DNA of 33,375 nucleotides from Lachnospiraceae bacterium (GCA_011959285.1 BLLW01000039.1:1-33375); one strand, 5' to 3'; numbered from the stretch's first letter, positions 17,841 through 25,517 are shown. Program-made: numbers and translations. Notes: generated from the sequence alone by a model not told the origin.

Positions 17841-18917
17841 ATGAAAAAAATCCGCCGTTACCTCACCACATTTGCCGTTTGTCTTTTGCTTGCGGCAGTC
17901 TGCCTTCTCATAGAAAACCGCATAACCACAAAAGAATATTCGGCCATCGAAGTTGCCGCCGGCGCCAACGGCGACTATATCAAATGGGTAGATTTCAATG
18001 TTTCCTACGAAGCGCTCTGCGCCGCTTATGAACTGGATGTTCAAAGCTATGATGCTCCCGTACATCTTAACTGGATCGAACTGCTTGCCTATGCTGGCGC
18101 TAAAAGCGGAGGGTCTTTTAAAAAAGACAGTGTCGCTCTAATCAAAAAACTGGCCTCGGAACTTTCGGAAGGCAAAACTACCTTAAAAGAACTGACCAAA
18201 GATATGAAATACTATGATTATTATTATGAAGCCTACGAAGCGGTTCTTGGAGGTATGGTTGGAGAATATGAGATAGAACAGGAAGATGAAGGCGGTACAA
18301 AAACTTGGAAAAAGGTGTATGGACTAAAGGCCTTCTCTCCCATTGCCAAAGGCTTTGAATACAGCGATTATGATGATTTCGGTTCTTCCCGAAGCTACGG
18401 ATATAAGCGGCAGCATTTAGGCCACGACATGATGGGGCAAATCGGAACGCCCGTAATCGCAATTGAATCGGGCTATGTGGAGGCGCTTGGCTGGAATCAG
18501 TACGGCGGCTGGCGCATCGGTATCCGCAGCTTTGACGGCAAACGCTATTATTACTATGCCCATCTGCGCCAGAACTTCCCTTACGCCCTGGATCTTAAAG
18601 AAGGAAGCGTGGTCACTGCCGGAGACGTCATTGGCTACATGGGGCACACTGGATATAGCACCAAAGAAAACACCAATAACATCGACACGGTCCACCTCCA
18701 TTGGGGTTTGCAGCTCATCTTCGATGAATCCCAGAAAGAAGGAAACAATGAAATCTGGATCGACTGCTACGCCTTAACCCGTTTTCTCTATAAAAACCGC
18801 TCTCTCACCGAAAAAAATCAGGAGACCAAAGAATGGTTCCGCCATTTTCAGATGAAAGACCCTGCCGTCGTCGAATACACGCAGAATGGTTCCCCAAAAG
18901 CCACCCCTGACGCATAA
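17841..18917 (+). CDS. Membrane-anchored M23 (LytM-type) peptidase
   Basis: 358 aa. A basic N-terminus and one hydrophobic segment (about 7-25) act as a signal anchor. A helical region of about 150 residues follows, then an M23 domain at about 185-300. The zinc ligands are His192 and Asp196 (QHLGHDMMG, the HxxxD motif) and His287 in the HLH motif (285-287), with His241 (YYAHL) as the catalytic His. All are present, so the enzyme should be active against peptidoglycan cross-links outside the membrane. It resembles SpoIIQ-like or general cell-wall endopeptidases; nothing nearby decides between them. Ribosome site AGGTG, 5 bases before the ATG. Its stop lies only 3 bases from the stop of the convergent glycosyltransferase gene. 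Confidence 0.88.
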   Translation: MKKIRRYLTTFAVCLLLAAVCLLIENRITTKEYSAIEVAAGANGDYIKWVDFNVSYEALCAAYELDVQSYDAPVHLNWIELLAYAGAKSGGSFKKDSVALIKKLASELSEGKTTLKELTKDMKYYDYYYEAYEAVLGGMVGEYEIEQEDEGGTKTWKKVYGLKAFSPIAKGFEYSDYDDFGSSRSYGYKRQHLGHDMMGQIGTPVIAIESGYVEALGWNQYGGWRIGIRSFDGKRYYYYAHLRQNFPYALDLKEGSVVTAGDVIGYMGHTGYSTKENTNNIDTVHLHWGLQLIFDESQKEGNNEIWIDCYALTRFLYKNRSLTEKNQETKEWFRHFQMKDPAVVEYTQNGSPKATPDA

Positions 18918-18920
18918 TCT

Positions 18921-20006
18921 TTACGAAGGATCCTTATATACAAACTCACGCTGAACCACAAAACTCACAAAAAACAAGAATACGTCCACCGGTATCTTCA
19001 CCGCCACCTCTGCCCCTCCAAATAAAGGGTAAAGGCGGTTTACCAGAAAAGCGCTCAGTGCCACCTGAACCACCGCAAGCAGGGCATAACGGGGCAGAGT
19101 GGTCTTCACCGCCACCTCACTCTGAAACACCACTTTGAGATTCAGGGTATAATTGTAAAGCGCTGAAAGAATCCTTGCAAGGACGGTAGACGCCGTAATA
19201 TAGGTGATACTTCCCCACTGTCCGTCCTTCATCAAAAAACAGAACAGGGAAAACAAAGCCAAATCGACCACACTAGATGAAACAGAGGAAAACAGGAATT
19301 TTCCAAAAATCATGTAAATCTTCATGGAATCCTTTATGGGATGAAAATGGCTCGTCTTATTTTCCTCTATATAAATCGTGCGTATGGGCACCTCTACTAT
19401 TTTGATTTTTTTGTTTTTGGTTTCCAGCAGCATATTCGTCTCAAACTCAAACCGCTCTCCCTTCACCGTAAGGAGTTGTTCCATAAATGCTGCTGGAATC
19501 CCCCTTAGTCCTGTCTGGGTGTCACTGATCGTAATACCTGTCAGATACTTCATCACCACCCTAGTGCACTTGTTGCCAAATTCCGAGCGGGCGGGCACAT
19601 TCTCGCCTTCAAAGCACCGACACCCCAGAATAAGAGCATCTTCATTTTTAATCAACGCATCCACACAAGAAAGAATGCATTCAGGAGAATGCTGTCCATC
19701 AGAGTCTGCCGTAATCACGCCGGGCATTTCTTTGTACGCCCAAAGGCAGTAATGAAACGCCGTTTTTAACGCCCTTCCCTTTCCCTGGTTGACCGCATGA
19801 TGCAGAACAATGCACCCGTATTTTTCTTCCGCCTCTTTGAAAAAATGCGCGTATGTTTCCCCGCTTCCATCATCCACCAGCACGATGTTGCGAAAACCTG
19901 TTTCTTTCAATTTATAAAGCAGTCCAGGCAGCTTATCATCCGGCTCATAGGAGGGGATAATAATCGGCACATTCCATCTTTGTTCCTCTTTTTTCATACT
20001 ATCCAA
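18921..20006 (-). CDS. GT2 glycosyltransferase fused to a GtrA-like membrane domain
   Basis: 361 aa. Residues about 12-225 are a family-2 glycosyltransferase: IIIPSYEPDDKLPGLL, VDDGSGE (Asp45/46, nucleotide binding) and the metal motif ADSDGQHSP (DSD 101-103). The pattern is that of dolichol/polyprenyl-phosphate sugar synthases such as DPM1. Residues about 230-358 form four hydrophobic helices of the GtrA type, thought to flip the lipid-linked sugar. The likely role is to make and present polyprenyl-phosphate hexose for the GT-C-like protein encoded just upstream (8-bp gap). The start is uncertain: a TTG at 20006 or the ATG three codons later (19997). AGAAGGG lies a little close to the first and far from the second. 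Confidence 0.85.
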   Translation of the reverse strand: MDSMKKEEQRWNVPIIIPSYEPDDKLPGLLYKLKETGFRNIVLVDDGSGETYAHFFKEAEEKYGCIVLHHAVNQGKGRALKTAFHYCLWAYKEMPGVITADSDGQHSPECILSCVDALIKNEDALILGCRCFEGENVPARSEFGNKCTRVVMKYLTGITISDTQTGLRGIPAAFMEQLLTVKGERFEFETNMLLETKNKKIKIVEVPIRTIYIEENKTSHFHPIKDSMKIYMIFGKFLFSSVSSSVVDLALFSLFCFLMKDGQWGSITYITASTVLARILSALYNYTLNLKVVFQSEVAVKTTLPRYALLAVVQVALSAFLVNRLYPLFGGAEVAVKIPVDVFLFFVSFVVQREFVYKDPS

Positions 20007-20014
20007 TAACCCTT

Positions 20015-21889
20015 CTAAAATTTCACAAGGCGCAGATTCCCTGCCTCTTCTATTATTTTATACAGACAGCTGTATTCAAATTCCGAATCCTCCAGCAAAG
20101 TTTCAAACAGCGCTTCCCCATTTTCCGTAAGTTCGTCCACATACAAAAAGTTTGCATGCGCATCCAAAAGTGCATTCACGATATCCTGACTTTCAGCTGA
20201 AGTGGCATCCACATTTCCGTACATGACCGACACCGGCGCTGCCTCAAACCCTACATAGGTATTTCTCACCCAACTCACATCCGATATATCCCTTAAATAC
20301 AATACACGTCCAACACTTCCTTTTTCGGCGCCATCCACTTTATCCAAAAAACTTTCCGCCTTTTCATCCACGATTTCACCGCGCTGTGCCATAACTTCCT
20401 CCACTGTGTCCCTATAACCGATCAGCGCCCGGTAAGCGCTGGTATAGTCTGTGGTCAAAAGTACAAATATCATACATGCAATGGCGCCTGTTTTCGGCTT
20501 TTTCCCATTCAAGGCCAAAAATGCGGTCAGGTATAAACCTCCTATGGTAAAAGGCGCCCCATATCGTTCGATGGACGAGACCATTCCAAAGGGCTCCAGA
20601 TACTGGGTCTCCACAGCAAAAATCGTCAAATGGCTCAGCAGATTAATTCCATAAAATATGGCCCCCGTGACTGCAAGAAAAATTCCCACAAGACCTGCCT
20701 TCTTCCTATCCAGCTCTTGAAATCTATACAATAAAAAGATACCTACGAGAAGCAGCAGATAGAGCGCAAGGGGGCTTAAATCAATTCCGATCGTTTTCCA
20801 TCTGTGCAGAGGCCATTTAAGAAATGCTTCCGTAAATGCTTTTACCATCTCTTTCTGATAAGCTGGGATGTTCATTCCCCCTGTCGCCATTCGAATAGCG
20901 GTTCCGGTCAGTTTCGCTACTCTCCTGTTCAGCACGCAAAATACCAGCCATGAACCTTCTGTCAAAACTGGAAGCAGCGTAACGAAAAGCAGCCCCCGCC
21001 TGTCCGTACTTTTTTTCCACTGACCAGCCTCTTGCCTTTTATGCATCATAAAGTGATACGCATAATCAAACAATAACCCAAATGCTGCCCAGATAAAGCC
21101 TGTATTTTTACAAAGCACAAGCACCATAAGAAACAGTGCCTGACGCCCATAATAGAAAAAGCTTTTGTGATCCTTCCTATCGATCACTGCCGTCAGAAAG
21201 GCGCCGTATACCACTGCCATAGTCAAATCGGCACAACAGCCATCACACCAGAACACCTCCGCCACTGCTGGAAAAAGCCAGAGGACTGCCGCCCCTGACG
21301 CCATCATGAAAATATTTCTCTTTTTCAGGACTTTAAGCAGCGGGAAAAGAAACGACAGATTCATGAAATAGTACCCGGCGAACATAAGACCTTCCTTAAA
21401 TTCTGAAGGAGAGAAATGTAAAAACCACCACTTCATCATCTGCGTACCTGGCGGATAATCTCCAAATTCTGCCGCCACATTGGCATATTTCGATGCAAAT
21501 CCGTCCAGATAAAAAAGAGATTTTACATCCGTAGCCCAGAAATTATAGTCATCCCACCAGCTCACCGCTTTACCGCTTACACACGCAGCCACTGCCACCG
21601 TCATCCCAAACGCTGTCATTGCCGCCGGGCTTAGGAGCTCCTTCCGGGCAAATGCCATTGCTTCCTTGCGCTGCTCCGCACTCCGCCGTAACACATAAAC
21701 CACAGATGCCAGAATCCCTGCCATAGCGATATAATCCGAAAAAGAAAGGACTCTGAAAAAGGAGAGCACATAAAGGAGAAGAACCAGCAAGGAACTGCCC
21801 ACCGGAACCGATTCTGCCAACTGAAGCTTAAACTTCCACGAAATAAACAATAATAAACAAACAAAAGCAATAATATGAATTACAAACAT
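20015..21889 (-). CDS. Polytopic membrane protein, probable GT-C glycosyltransferase
   Basis: 624 aa with about 11-12 hydrophobic segments between 1 and 490, and a soluble C-terminal part (about 495-624). The first large outside loop has WWDDYNFW (111-118) and then DYPPGTQMMKWW (144-155). An acidic pair in loop 1 plus a YPPG motif is the pattern of GT-C enzymes that use polyprenyl-phosphate sugars (PMT/ArnT-like). The adjacent GT2-GtrA gene would supply that donor. The acceptor (wall polymer, lipid or protein) is unknown. I do not recognise a named family with certainty. GGAAGG lies 11 bases before the ATG. Three 35-bp repeats lie upstream. Confidence 0.7.
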   Translation of the reverse strand: MFVIHIIAFVCLLLFISWKFKLQLAESVPVGSSLLVLLLYVLSFFRVLSFSDYIAMAGILASVVYVLRRSAEQRKEAMAFARKELLSPAAMTAFGMTVAVAACVSGKAVSWWDDYNFWATDVKSLFYLDGFASKYANVAAEFGDYPPGTQMMKWWFLHFSPSEFKEGLMFAGYYFMNLSFLFPLLKVLKKRNIFMMASGAAVLWLFPAVAEVFWCDGCCADLTMAVVYGAFLTAVIDRKDHKSFFYYGRQALFLMVLVLCKNTGFIWAAFGLLFDYAYHFMMHKRQEAGQWKKSTDRRGLLFVTLLPVLTEGSWLVFCVLNRRVAKLTGTAIRMATGGMNIPAYQKEMVKAFTEAFLKWPLHRWKTIGIDLSPLALYLLLLVGIFLLYRFQELDRKKAGLVGIFLAVTGAIFYGINLLSHLTIFAVETQYLEPFGMVSSIERYGAPFTIGGLYLTAFLALNGKKPKTGAIACMIFVLLTTDYTSAYRALIGYRDTVEEVMAQRGEIVDEKAESFLDKVDGAEKGSVGRVLYLRDISDVSWVRNTYVGFEAAPVSVMYGNVDATSAESQDIVNALLDAHANFLYVDELTENGEALFETLLEDSEFEYSCLYKIIEEAGNLRLVKF

Positions 21890-21921
21890 GTGCTCAACTT
21901 CCTTCCAACATGTTAAACCAA

Positions 21922-22026
21922 AACAAACACTGTCCGCTCCGCTACCAGTTTATTGTAACAAACACTGTCCGCTTCGCTACCAGTTTATTGTAACAAACAC
22001 TGTCCGCTCTGCTACCAGTTTATTGT
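21922..22026 (-). repeat. Three tandem 35-bp repeats
   Basis: Units are 21922-21956, 21957-21991 and 21992-22026. They are identical except for two adjacent positions in the middle (CTCCGC, CTTCGC, CTCTGC). Read on the minus strand each unit can fold as ACTGGTAGC, a purine triplet (GGA, GAA or AGA), then GCGGACAGT, with the variation confined to the loop. They lie upstream of the GT-C gene, between it and the disrupted terminator. Function unknown. Confidence 0.85.
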
Positions 22027-22043
22027 AACAAAAAGATGTGTAG
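22027..22043. terminator. Distal arm of the split hpf terminator
   Basis: AACAAAAAGATGTGTAG is the exact reverse complement of 23738-23754. The two arms are now 1.7 kb apart because of the insertion sequence. Without the IS and one target copy they form a 17-bp stem with loop GAGG and a T-run in both directions. Confidence 0.85.
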
Positions 22044-22051
22044 GAGGCTAC
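22042..22051. repeat. Left target-site duplication of the IS
   Basis: AGGAGGCTAC, identical and in the same orientation as 23732-23741. A length of 10 bp is in the range known for IS4-family elements. Confidence 0.85.
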
Positions 22052-22096
22052 CAATGTCATTTAGATAAGGACAACATTGCAGTTAGGATTCTTTTT

Positions 22097-22131
22097 ACAG
22101 CGAGTAAACATTTTGTTTATTCGCTGTTTTT
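22097..22131 (+). terminator. Hairpin with T-run near the left IS end
   Basis: ACAGCGAGTAAAC (22097-22109) pairs with 22115-22127 (one G-U). The plus strand continues TTTT. It would stop transcripts entering the element from the left, antisense to the transposase gene. Confidence 0.7.
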
Positions 22132-22222
22132 CTATATTTAAAAGCATTCAACGTAATAAATTTGTACGACAAACAGACAGATGCTTTCATCTGTCTTAAA
22201 AATGGTATATACTAATATTTGA

Positions 22223-23536
22223 TTAGGCTGCTCTATATAGAAAGCTTATCGCGGACTGGGGTTTGACTTTGCGAGGGTCTGTTCTCCCAGAACGTACAGG
22301 AAGAAGCTCATGTCCGATTAGATACTCTACATCGGGTGGAGCTTTTTCTTCTTTTATTGATAGAAAATGACAGCAAATTCGCATCGCACGGGTATAATTC
22401 AGCTGATATATATATTTGCAGCCAACTTTCTGCTTGACAACCACATTAGTCGCTATAATCTCACAGAAATTATACAGAGTCATTCTTGACCATATTTCCT
22501 GCACAATATATTCTGGTTTCTTTGCATGAAACCGTGTTAATCCTAATGCATATTTTAACTCGCGAAAAGAGGTTTCTATTCCCCAGCGTTTCGCATATAA
22601 CTGTTTGATTTCACCAGAACTAAATTTTTCTTGTGGCAGATTTGTAATAATACATTCATAAGAGTCTTGCGAGATTGGAAAACGCACTACTCTCATTTTT
22701 ATTTCGTAAAACTTATTAAAATGCAGGTCAAGATAATCAAAAGGTGTTTTTTTCATAATAATTCTGTATTTTTGGGGATTTGCTTTTACTTCATTTGTCT
22801 GCTTTTTTGTGAGTGTAAGATTAACCCATTCGTCAAATTCATCACTCTCTGGCAGCATTGTTAGTTTCGAAGCTATTCCATTACTTGTTACATCTTTGAC
22901 GCGTATTAAGTAATACATTCCTTTATGTTCCGCATGAGCAAATATATTGTAGTTCTCATAACCCCTGTCTGCGATAAAAACAGCAGGCTGGCCACGGTAT
23001 CTGTCAATCAATTCACACATAGCACTATTTTCATTTTTCAATCGGGCAGGTTGGATAATTGCATCTGTGTATCTTCTGCTGCATAAATCATAAAAAGCGT
23101 TTAAATGCAGCTGGTTGAAGCCTTTGCTGTCAGGAAGCGGTTGAAAATAGGTTGTTTCATCTTTAGGATTGCAGGCAATGCATAAATCCGAACCATCACA
23201 GGCAATTAATCTAAGTCCTTTATATGTAGCATTATCATTAAAAGATTTAGTGAATTCTTGAAATAAGAACTCAAATGCTTCTGGCAATATCTGTGCCCTG
23301 CGCTGGTTAAATGCTGAATCCGATGGCGTGGAACTGTCAAAATCAAAATATTCCAACAATTCATCTCTTAATGCTTTGCCCTCCATTGTAAGCATAAACT
23401 TCATTATCTCTTCAAATGACCATTTCTTTTTACGTGAAAAATCCGTTTCTGGATTCTTTGTAAACAACCAACGGTAAGAATCCATCTCTGTAATAATGGA
23501 TAATAGTTTTTGCTTTACCTCTGTAGAATAATTCAT
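22223..23536 (-). CDS. IS4-family DDE transposase
   Basis: 437 aa. The catalytic triad is readable: Asp114 in IACDGSDL, Asp190 in FIADRGYENYN, and Glu321 in the family hallmark Y-2-R-3-E-6-K (YAKRWGIETSFRELK, Tyr314, Arg317, Glu321, Lys328). The frame is uninterrupted, so it is probably active. It cuts and pastes the surrounding element. A strong ribosome site AAGGAGG precedes the ATG, itself preceded by a strong leader hairpin. Codon and base use is more AT-rich than in the neighbouring housekeeping genes. Confidence 0.95.
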   Translation of the reverse strand: MNYSTEVKQKLLSIITEMDSYRWLFTKNPETDFSRKKKWSFEEIMKFMLTMEGKALRDELLEYFDFDSSTPSDSAFNQRRAQILPEAFEFLFQEFTKSFNDNATYKGLRLIACDGSDLCIACNPKDETTYFQPLPDSKGFNQLHLNAFYDLCSRRYTDAIIQPARLKNENSAMCELIDRYRGQPAVFIADRGYENYNIFAHAEHKGMYYLIRVKDVTSNGIASKLTMLPESDEFDEWVNLTLTKKQTNEVKANPQKYRIIMKKTPFDYLDLHFNKFYEIKMRVVRFPISQDSYECIITNLPQEKFSSGEIKQLYAKRWGIETSFRELKYALGLTRFHAKKPEYIVQEIWSRMTLYNFCEIIATNVVVKQKVGCKYIYQLNYTRAMRICCHFLSIKEEKAPPDVEYLIGHELLPVRSGRTDPRKVKPQSAISFLYRAA

Positions 23537-23579
23537 TGTGTAATCCTCCTTGCAACCAAGATGTTTTCTTGATTACAAG

Positions 23580-23621
23580 GGCCGCTCTGACTATCTTTCT
23601 TTTTAGATAGTCAGAGCGGCC
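23580..23621 (-). promoter_or_regulatory. 17-bp hairpin in the transposase leader
   Basis: GGCCGCTCTGACTATCT (23580-23596) and its complement at 23605-23621, with an 8-base loop. A second imperfect dyad (CTTGCAACCAAG / CTTGATTACAAG, 23550-23580) lies between it and the ribosome site. Such structures in other IS elements block read-in expression of transposase; that role here is inferred. Confidence 0.65.
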
Positions 23622-23731
23622 ACACATTTGGTTTATCCTGTCAAGTGATTTATGAAATTATACAAAAAAAGAACAGGGTACATATTTCTACATACACTGT
23701 TCTTTGCATCGTCCTTATCTAAATGACATTG

Positions 23732-23741
23732 AGGAGGCTAC
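23732..23741. repeat. Right target-site duplication of the IS
   Basis: AGGAGGCTAC, the second copy of the 10-bp target. It includes the loop GAGG of the original terminator. Confidence 0.85.
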
Positions 23742-23754
23742 ACATCTTTTTGTT
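23738..23754. terminator. Proximal arm of the split hpf terminator
   Basis: CTACACATCTTTTTGTT, 28 bases after the hpf stop at 23782. It pairs perfectly with 22027-22043, from which the IS has separated it. As it stands hpf has no complete terminator outside the IS. Confidence 0.85.
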
Positions 23755-23781
23755 TATTAATATTTTGTTATAAAATCTTTT

Positions 23782-24309
23782 TTAATATTCGGGTTCGATT
23801 AATCCGTAGGTGTTTCCCTTACGTTTGTATACCACATTCACCTGATCTGTCTCCGCATTGAAAAATACGAAGAAATTATGTCCGAGCAATTCCATCTGGA
23901 TGCAGGCATCTTCCGGATACATGGGCTTGATATCAAACTTCTTGTTGCGGATGATTTTAATTTCTTCCTCCTCCATGTATTCCTTCTCAAGAAATTCCTT
24001 CTTAAAGTAACTTTCCGACTGCTTGTGGTCCATCAGCTTATGCTTGTACTTCTTCAGCTGCCTTTCTATGATTTCCTCCACCAAATCGATGGAAACATAC
24101 ATATCATTGCTCACCTGTTCAGAACGGATGATACTTCCCTTGACAGGAATGGTAACTTCAATTTTCTGTCTGTCCTTCTCAACGCTCAGTGTTACATGAA
24201 TTTCGGTTTCCGGAGTAAAATATTTCTCCAGTTTTCCAATCTTATCCTCGACTGCACTGCGTAGCCCCGGTGTAACCTCAATATTTTTGCCAGCAATAAT
24301 AAAATTCAT
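23782..24309 (-). CDS. hpf: Ribosome hibernation promoting factor, long form
   Basis: 175 aa from the chosen start MNFIIAGKNIEVT. The N-terminal 100 residues are the RaiA/HPF fold (beta-alpha-beta-beta-beta-alpha, with ALRSAVEDK-like GLRSAVEDKIGKLEKYF). An acidic linker follows, then the C-terminal dimerisation domain (about 120-175, KPMYPEDACIQMELLGHNFFVFFN and VVYKRKGNTYGLIEPEY) that joins two 70S ribosomes into 100S dimers in stationary phase. Three ATGs lie in a row (24318, 24315, 24309). AAGGAAAGG is 9 bases from the third and touches the first, so the third is preferred. Its own promoter lies at 24344-24373. Its terminator is interrupted by the IS. Confidence 0.94.
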   Translation of the reverse strand: MNFIIAGKNIEVTPGLRSAVEDKIGKLEKYFTPETEIHVTLSVEKDRQKIEVTIPVKGSIIRSEQVSNDMYVSIDLVEEIIERQLKKYKHKLMDHKQSESYFKKEFLEKEYMEEEEIKIIRNKKFDIKPMYPEDACIQMELLGHNFFVFFNAETDQVNVVYKRKGNTYGLIEPEY

Positions 24310-24343
24310 ATTCATCATCCTTTCCTTGGATTATTGTGTAAAC

Positions 24344-24373
24344 ATTATACCACATCTTGTATCCGTTATGCAA
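24344..24373 (-). promoter_or_regulatory. hpf promoter
   Basis: Minus strand TTGCAT (24368-24373), 18 bases, TATAAT (24344-24349), with TG one base before the -10 (an extended -10). Confidence 0.75.
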
Positions 24374-24533
24374 CAATTCCTATTTCTAGTTTTAGTGCTA
24401 CAGTCATTTTCAAACAATTCTATTTTGCCTGTATCTGTGATATTTCCTCCACTTTTTCATTAGTTTATCATAATTCACAAAACGCCCGTTCTTATTGGCA
24501 AATCGAAAGAAATATGAATTTCGTTATTTCGTT

Positions 24534-24677
24534 GGTGGATAATGTGGATAACTCCGTGTATAACTTGAAATTCCTTTGTTTATCACCTTTTAAATGTGGA
24601 TATCTTTTTTTGGTTTTTTCCTTCCATAATTCTTTTTTTGAACATGCCAATTCCGTATTTGTATAACTTGTACAAGT
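24534..24677. other. Cluster of DnaA-box-like 9-mers in an AT-rich gene-free stretch
   Basis: The stretch 24374-24754 has no supportable gene. On the minus strand it carries TTATCCACC (24534-24542), TTATCCACA (24543-24551, exact consensus), TTATACACG (24555-24563), ATATCCACA (24595-24603) and TTATACAAA (24658-24666). All are in one orientation, and the four imperfect ones each differ from TTATNCACA by one base. A 12-bp palindrome ACTTGTACAAGT (24666-24677) abuts the last. The flanks have long T-runs. No dnaA, dnaN or rpmH is near, so this is not shown to be oriC. It may be an accessory DnaA-binding locus. Confidence 0.5.
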
Positions 24678-24754
24678 CTGCTTTTGTCAAGGTGTTTTAG
24701 AAGTAAAAATAATTTCAGATATCTTCTTAAAAAACTTTTGCAATTTCACCCTTT

Positions 24755-25357
24755 TTATCTCATCCTATAGACGGTTTCATTCACAGTAACAGACTCCACG
24801 CTCTGGAAATCCACCAGCCGGTTAAAAACAATTACAAACTGATTTTGCTCATCCCCCGGCTATATCCCACATTGTCAACATGTGTTTCGCAGGAATGAAT
24901 CCCTTCTATTTCATGTTCATGTACAAGATAGCTGGTTCCATCCTTAAAGTTAATGGACACGTAATAGATATACCATGGATCGTATTCCTCCTCCTTAGAC
25001 AAACCAAGACCTGCATTCCTGTCAATAGTCATGGAAATGATGACGATAATAAATCTCCATGGTCAGCCCTTTTTTCGTCCAAGCTGAAGACTCTGGCACA
25101 ACATAATCGTAGCAATAGAGCCTGTAAATTTTTCTCCGGTCCCATCTCAATTACCACTGCATCATCTGCGCAAACCGTGTCCTTTGTACTTGCCGTATCT
25201 GCCCCGCCTAAATCCTCCACTTCCCTAGCTGTATCTTCCCGTCCCGTTTCTTCTTCCGCAACAGGAATCACCATCTCATCCTGCATTTTTTGCCGCGGCA
25301 TCCTTCCAACAGCAACATACCGCATATCATGACTGCAATTAAACCTTTGTTCCTCAT
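24755..25357 (-). pseudogene. Lipoprotein gene broken by four single-base indels
   Basis: The start ATG (25355-25357) follows AAGGAG and encodes MRNKGLIAVMICGMLLLEGC, a lipoprotein signal with lipobox LLEGC. The frame then shifts at an A6 run (one A short), again at GAGAAAAATT (one A extra, about 25130), at CTATTGAC (one T extra, about 25027) and at a G5 run (one G short, about 24857). Joining the pieces gives a coherent product of about 200 aa, with segments VIPVAEEETGREDTAREVED, YRLYCYDYVVPESSAWTKKG, EEYDPWYIYYVSINFKDGTS and QFVIVFNRLVDFQSVESVTV, ending ETVYRMR. The shifts sum to zero. The family is not recognised. Either a recent pseudogene or a sequence-quality problem at homopolymers. 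Confidence 0.65.
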
Positions 25358-25454
25358 ATCTTCGTGCTCCTTCCATTTCTGTTGTATGTAATCCTGCAAT
25401 CACACATATCACTTACACCTTATATAAACCCTGGGAAAATAATTATGTGACATT

Positions 25455-25490
25455 TAAAAAGGACATTTTCACCGAAGTGAAAGTGTCCTC
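25455..25490 (-). terminator. Terminator of the NlpC/P60 gene
   Basis: Minus strand GGACACTTTCAC, tetraloop TTCG, GTGAAAATGTCC, then TTTTT (plus-strand arms 25461-25472 and 25477-25488, one mismatch). Confidence 0.88.
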
Positions 25491-25517
25491 TTTAATCTAT
25501 GTGTCTCTATTTTTTTC

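Larger units (their letters stand above)
22052..23731 (-). mobile_element. IS4-family insertion sequence, 1680 bp, apparently intact
   Basis: Bounded by perfect 21-bp terminal inverted repeats: 22052-22072 (begins CAATGTCATTTAG) and 23711-23731 (ends with its complement). A 10-bp direct duplication, AGGAGGCTAC, lies outside both ends. It contains one full-length transposase gene on the minus strand and two hairpins: 22097-22127 downstream of the transposase and 23580-23621 in its leader. Perfect ends and duplication point to recent insertion. I cannot name the IS without a database match. Confidence 0.93.

Noticed and set aside
21922-22026. CRISPR array
   Set aside because: The 35-bp units are head-to-tail without unique spacers, and no cas genes are present.
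24334-24666. 110-codon plus-strand frame over the hpf upstream region
   Set aside because: It covers the hpf promoter and DnaA-box region and has a Phe/Ser/Cys-rich composition typical of chance frames in T-rich DNA.
24534-24677. Calling the DnaA-box cluster the chromosomal origin
   Set aside because: No dnaA, dnaN, rpmH or gidA is nearby, and no skew data are available from one window.
25029-25412. 127-codon minus-strand frame taken as an independent gene
   Set aside because: It is one reading frame of the frameshifted lipoprotein gene. The true start, with signal peptide and ribosome site, is in another frame at 25357.
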